DNA from: Novipirellula herctigrandis
GTDB lineage: Bacteria; Planctomycetota; Planctomycetia; Pirellulales; Pirellulaceae
DNA length: 64,000 nucleotides
Direction: 5' to 3'
Assembly: GCA_007859835.1 (NCBI GenBank)
Contig: SJPJ01000001.1
Coordinates: 595,134-659,133 of the forward strand
Under the pieces are notes generated by a model, which saw only the letters and a program-made list of their open reading frames with translations, was not told the origin of the DNA and made no database searches. Position numbers and translations under genes: made by a program. Positions 60,907 to 64,000 of this stretch are shown here, one piece after another (the stretch's first letter is position 1; each line of letters starts with the position of its first letter).

Positions 60907-60930
60907 GTTCGAGCCCTTGTGGGGGTACTA
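60907..60930. repeat. attR: 24-bp attachment core
   Basis: Perfect copy of 52911-52934. To its right the sequence is taken to be the original flank of the tRNA gene. Confidence 0.96.
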
Positions 60931-61395
60931 AGGCTGCTTCTTTCGACCGAAAAGACGCCCGCCGACTTCGGCTGTTGGCTCAATCCTTCTTACGGTCAAG
61001 CTCACTTCAAGACGCCCGAAAAGCACGTCAGCCATTTAGCACTTTCTCAGTTGCCACTTACCAAGGCGATGCAAGACGTTTATCGAGAGCATTTTCGTCT
61101 TTGTCTTGGAACCGCCTTCGGCTCAACCCGTCCTAACGATGTTACGCTGGGACAGGCCCTCACCTACCGCCAACTTCGATTGACCAAACGATTGAGACCA
61201 CTGAGGGAGGGAATTTCTTAGAAATTTTGTAATTTCTTGCGCATCACGGGGGTTTCTGGTGCTTGGGAAGTTTGCAACGACGCTGCCAGACGTGTAGGCT
61301 AAGGCAAAGCTGGCATGAGGGCGGCCTGGCGACCATTAAACTTTCTTTGTCTGTATTCTTCACCCCTACTCTTCACTTTCCCCTGAGCGTTTCTG
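60931..61395. other. Flank right of attR
   Basis: About 465 bases without a convincing gene, RNA or terminator. A rightward frame to 61221 begins inside the element and has no gene-like features. The promoter of the PEP-CTERM gene should be near the right end. Confidence 0.5.
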
Positions 61396-62421
61396 ATGAA
61401 ACAGTTGTTTATTGCTGCGTTGGCGTCACTTATCTGGCTTGGCCAAACTTCCCAATCTCAAGCGGAGGTCGTAATCGATTATTCGAATGATGGCGGCTTC
61501 TTTACCTCAAACACCACCGCCAAAGCGGCTCTTGAAGCAGCCGTTAGCGATATCAACGCAGTGATCGACTTTGTCAATATCGGGGCGATTACCAATGATG
61601 TGACTTCAGGTGTAGATGGGAGCAGTTTTGCAAATTTCGACTTTGGTTACAGCTATACACATCCCTCCGCTGGCACGATGCAAACCATTAACGATACAAC
61701 GCTTGGTGCGGGAGAGATCAAGATTTTTGTTGGTGCTCGAAACTTGGCCCCGCCAACCTTGGGACAAGGTGGACCAGGCGGAGTTGGGTTCGGTGCTTCT
61801 AGTAGCTCAACGAGTGCTGCGTCCCTCCAGGCAGCGGTCAACAATGCGATGTCCAATGAACAACACAGTCGTGGTGGCGGACCAACCATGAACACTGCTT
61901 CGGGTTCCTTAGGCTCGGCCAGCTATTCATTTGACTTTGGACCTACAGTGGGCAATTTGTGGTTCGACAGCGTGGACACCTCTTGGCACTTTGATCACAC
62001 TACCCCCGTCGCGTCTGGAACGAGCGACTTTTACACGGTGGCTCTTCATGAAACGCTTCATGCGATTGGATTCGGCGGATCGGCGACTTGGAACGATCTT
62101 ACTAGCGGAACCGCGTGGCTCGGCACCGAAGCGAACTTGATCAACAACGGCACCGGAATCGGTTTGATCGACGTCGGAGGTGCTCATATTACTGACGGAA
62201 CGATGAGTTTGACGATTGCCGACGGAACAATGCAGGAAGCCGTCATGGACCCATCTATTACCGATGGAACTCGAAAGTATCTGACCGAGCTTGACGTCGC
62301 CTTTTTGCGTGACCTGAACTACATCACGGTAACAGCCGTTCCGGAACCATCCACCTTTGCCACTTTCATGGTGCTCGTTAGTGGTGGGGTTTGCATTCGT
62401 CGACGCCGCTCGACTATTTAG
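61396..62421 (+). CDS. PEP-CTERM protein with zinc-protease signature
   Basis: 341 residues. Signal peptide 1-23 (KQLFIAALASLIWLGQTSQS, cleavage near QAE). ALHETLHAIGFGGSATW contains HExxHxxGF (H218, E219, H222), the zinc site of metzincin-like proteases. The C-terminus is a complete PEP-CTERM sorting tag: VPEPS at ~315, a hydrophobic segment (FATFMVLVSGGVCI) and RRRR. Exosortase would process it and send the protein to the surface. The Gly-rich middle (GQGGPGGVGFGASSSS) is low-complexity. Predicted activity rests on the motif alone. Confidence 0.85.
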   Translation: MKQLFIAALASLIWLGQTSQSQAEVVIDYSNDGGFFTSNTTAKAALEAAVSDINAVIDFVNIGAITNDVTSGVDGSSFANFDFGYSYTHPSAGTMQTINDTTLGAGEIKIFVGARNLAPPTLGQGGPGGVGFGASSSSTSAASLQAAVNNAMSNEQHSRGGGPTMNTASGSLGSASYSFDFGPTVGNLWFDSVDTSWHFDHTTPVASGTSDFYTVALHETLHAIGFGGSATWNDLTSGTAWLGTEANLINNGTGIGLIDVGGAHITDGTMSLTIADGTMQEAVMDPSITDGTRKYLTELDVAFLRDLNYITVTAVPEPSTFATFMVLVSGGVCIRRRRSTI

Positions 62422-62958
62422 AATGTAAAAGCGAACAACGTCTACCGCCATCGAGTGGCGGTGGCGGTTTTGGGATTTCACGCTCGGCCGCCATTCGCAA
62501 CGGCTGAGCGGATTAGCGCACTTTTGCCGAGCGTAAGGCAACTCTTCAGAGTCCTTTTTGGTTGGAATCGTTCCAGATCGATCCAAGCTATCTATAATTG
62601 GGAACAAAACGGACGTTCTTCACGTCCTAGTTACAAAGTCCGCGAGTTTTACGGATTTTTGCTAACGGCCCTTGTCGACTCCTTTTTCCGCGGCGCAATT
62701 TGGTCGCCGCGGTGCCGTTTGGTAAAGCTTGCGGGTTATGCCGTTTTTTTTCGTCGTAACGGTTAAGGATAGCCGACGAATCAATAGGAATAGCCAATGA
62801 ACGCAGATGGACGGATTATCCGCCAAACCCGTTTTTCCATTGACAGGCCCCTGCTTTGACAGCGCTCTGGATCGACGGGGCTCTGCTTTGACTGGGCTGA
62901 TTATTCCTTTGAAGCAAATTTTCCTACGTTTTTCCCCACGCCCGCTTGAGATACCCGA
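62422..62958. other. Gap with two hairpins
   Basis: ACCGCCA/TGGCGGT at 62444-62462 just after the PEP-CTERM gene, followed by GGCGGTTTT, is a possible weak terminator. A perfect 8-bp stem CCGCGGCG/CGCCGCGG lies at 62688-62712 without a T run. The short rightward frame at 62807-63046 overlaps the next gene in another frame and is not considered real. Confidence 0.5.
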
Positions 62959-64000
62959 ATGCGACGCGACTCCCAAACCCGCTCGACCGACACTGACATT
63001 CCTGCGACTTCCTCGACCAGTCGTCGCAATGTGTTGCGTGATTTGATCAATCGAATCGGTTTATCTAGAACCGCCGTGTCTGAATCTCCCAAACGAGGCC
63101 GGCTACTGCTGGAGTCGCTTGAGCCTCGTCAGTTGATGGCTGGCGACATCGAAATGCTGTTCACCGATGGAGCATCGGCCAGCACTACGGCAAGCCAATC
63201 CTCGCTGATGTCGGTCACAACGACGGCGCAAACGGCCGAAGGGGAAGCGGCACCGGATTTGGTCCAATTCGCGAAAGACCTCACTCAATCGGGCACGATT
63301 TTTTACGGTGCCTATTGGTGCGGACCGTGCAGCCAACAGAAGGAGCTTTTCGAAGACGGTGCCGACGATTTGCCCTTTGTCGATGTGACCAATTCCGACC
63401 GAACACCGAGCAGTTTGGCGATTGACGAAGGCGTGACGAGCTATCCGACTTGGGAATTCCCCGATGGTTCACGGCTCGAAGGAGTACAGACGCTAGCGAC
63501 GTTGAGCGCGCGTAGTGAAGTTCCGATTCCGCAAAGTGAAAACCCGATCTTTGAACCGATCGGAAACCAGACGGTCCAAATTGGCGCGCCGCTACATATC
63601 CCGGTCGACGCATTTGATCCCGACGGCGGACCTTTGACGGTCACGGTTTCGGTTGCCAATCCCGAATTACTCGAAGCCGTCGTGCTGCAGGGCAATCGAT
63701 CGATCCGGATCGACATGAACGGCTATGGCGATATGGTCTTTGAACTATTCGAAGATCGCGCCCCGGTGGCTACCGGTCGCGTGGCAGAATTAGCCGAAGC
63801 CAATTTCTACGATGGAATTATTTTTCATCGCGTGCTCGACAACTTCGTCTTGCAGGCGGGCGACCCCACTGGAACGGGATCGGGCGGTTCAACGCTAGGC
63901 GACTTTGATGACGACTTTCATCCCGATTTGCAACACACCGGAACGGGTGTGCTTTCCTATGCGAAAGCCGGCGATGACACAAACGATTCACAGTTCTTCA
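62959..64000 (+). CDS. LEPR-leader protein with thioredoxin-like and cyclophilin domains, 3' end outside the window
   Basis: 347 codons are visible and the frame is open at the right edge. An in-frame TGA four codons upstream makes ATG 62959 the first possible start. Residues 49-63 (LLLESLEPRQLMAGD) are the planctomycete LEPR export/anchoring motif, preceded by a long basic region. FYGAYWCGPCSQQKELFEDG at ~114-133 is a thioredoxin-like active site (CGPC), with the cis-Pro likely in TSYPTWEF. Then a cadherin/Ig-like linker (IGNQTVQIGAPLHIPVDAFD) and a cyclophilin domain (DRAPVATGRVAELAEANFYD, then IIFHRVLDNFVLQAGDP). The combination suggests an extracellular folding factor. Confidence 0.85.
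   Translation, partial: MRRDSQTRSTDTDIPATSSTSRRNVLRDLINRIGLSRTAVSESPKRGRLLLESLEPRQLMAGDIEMLFTDGASASTTASQSSLMSVTTTAQTAEGEAAPDLVQFAKDLTQSGTIFYGAYWCGPCSQQKELFEDGADDLPFVDVTNSDRTPSSLAIDEGVTSYPTWEFPDGSRLEGVQTLATLSARSEVPIPQSENPIFEPIGNQTVQIGAPLHIPVDAFDPDGGPLTVTVSVANPELLEAVVLQGNRSIRIDMNGYGDMVFELFEDRAPVATGRVAELAEANFYDGIIFHRVLDNFVLQAGDPTGTGSGGSTLGDFDDDFHPDLQHTGTGVLSYAKAGDDTNDSQFF

Larger units (their letters stand above)
52911..60930. mobile_element. 8.0-kb integrated element in tRNA-Lys(CTT)
   Basis: Bounded by perfect 24-bp direct repeats, one in the tRNA and one at the far end. Carries an integrase beside the tRNA, two small helix-turn-helix proteins, a primase-like DUF3987 protein and four other genes, all on the minus strand. 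No capsid, terminase, tail, conjugation or toxin genes were seen. The content (integrase, Xis/AlpA-like, primase) recalls phage satellites and small integrative plasmids, but calling it either is inference. It looks intact: both ends and the integrase are present. Confidence 0.93.
60734..60930 (-). pseudogene. Detached integrase C-terminal coding segment next to attR
   Basis: Reading leftward in the integrase frame through the right core copy gives VPPQGLE and then 57 more codons to a TAG at 60734-60736. The tail reads QSSETWGNSQSSGV, then GPPLVPPSV, then TPELIELMEAWESMDEHGRD, then DLLAVARGITAR. A Pro-rich stretch followed by an acidic helix with a conserved Trp is the usual end of planctomycete integrases in my experience of the family. 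In the integrated state it has no start codon of its own and is untranslated; in the excised circle it would be fused in frame to the integrase. It is therefore a gene fragment, not a decayed gene. Confidence 0.8.

Noticed and set aside
52911-60930. Intact prophage
   Set aside because: No terminase, portal, capsid, tail or lysis gene; only 8 kb.
62807-63046. Small rightward gene before the LEPR protein
   Set aside because: Overlaps the start of a much better supported gene in another frame and has no homologue-like features.

Overview
The window looks like 64 kb of chromosome from a Pirellulales planctomycete close to Rhodopirellula. The clues are a protein with the LEPR-type planctomycete leader (right edge), Tat-exported Gfo/Idh/MocA oxidoreductases, a PEP-CTERM protein, a DUF1573 protein, zinc-ribbon and HEAT-repeat proteins, a RACo-like ASKHA protein and a planctomycete-style tyrosine integrase. 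Genus-level placement is inference. Most of the window is ordinary core genome. Many junctions between genes carry a short tandem repeat whose unit differs from locus to locus.

Layout. 1-2.8 kb: flagellin (cut by the left edge) and csrA. 3-8.1 kb: a secreted oxidoreductase, a PIG-L deacetylase, and a small cluster of a family-25 glycosyltransferase, a small ORF and a peptidoglycan-binding C39-like protein. 8.5-12 kb: a second Tat oxidoreductase with two HEAT-repeat proteins. 12-24 kb: RACo-like protein, nagB, an HD phosphohydrolase, a zinc-ribbon membrane protein, trmL, a DUF1573 protein, a GlmU-like protein, argC and a ROK protein. 23.7-29 kb: DUF202, VWA and DUF58 proteins, a ROK kinase and a TIM-barrel protein. 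29-33 kb: a large secreted protein and tsaC. 33.5-40.4 kb: a chemotaxis cluster with cheX-cheY reading left and cheA-cheW-cheB-cheR reading right; it probably signals to the flagellum represented by flagellin and CsrA. 41-52.7 kb: an aminotransferase, DUF4416, a lipoprotein, an ABC ATPase, a divergent Mur ligase, a family-4 uracil-DNA glycosylase, der, an aldehyde dehydrogenase and thiL.

52.9-60.9 kb is an 8.0-kb integrated element in the 3' end of tRNA-Lys(CTT), bounded by perfect 24-bp direct repeats. It carries an integrase, two small helix-turn-helix (Xis/AlpA-like) proteins, a primase-like DUF3987 protein and four unrecognised or partly recognised proteins. Five of the junctions overlap, so six genes form one coupled operon. 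The integrase frame runs through the attachment core into the tRNA gene and stops inside it. The other copy of the core, at the right end, is followed in the same frame by 57 codons resembling the usual C-terminal tail of planctomycete integrases. Excision would therefore exchange a 13-residue C-terminus for a 57-residue one. This is the most interesting observation in the window.

61.4-64 kb: a PEP-CTERM zinc-protease-like protein and the start of a large secreted protein joining a LEPR leader, a thioredoxin-like CxxC domain and a cyclophilin-type prolyl isomerase domain.
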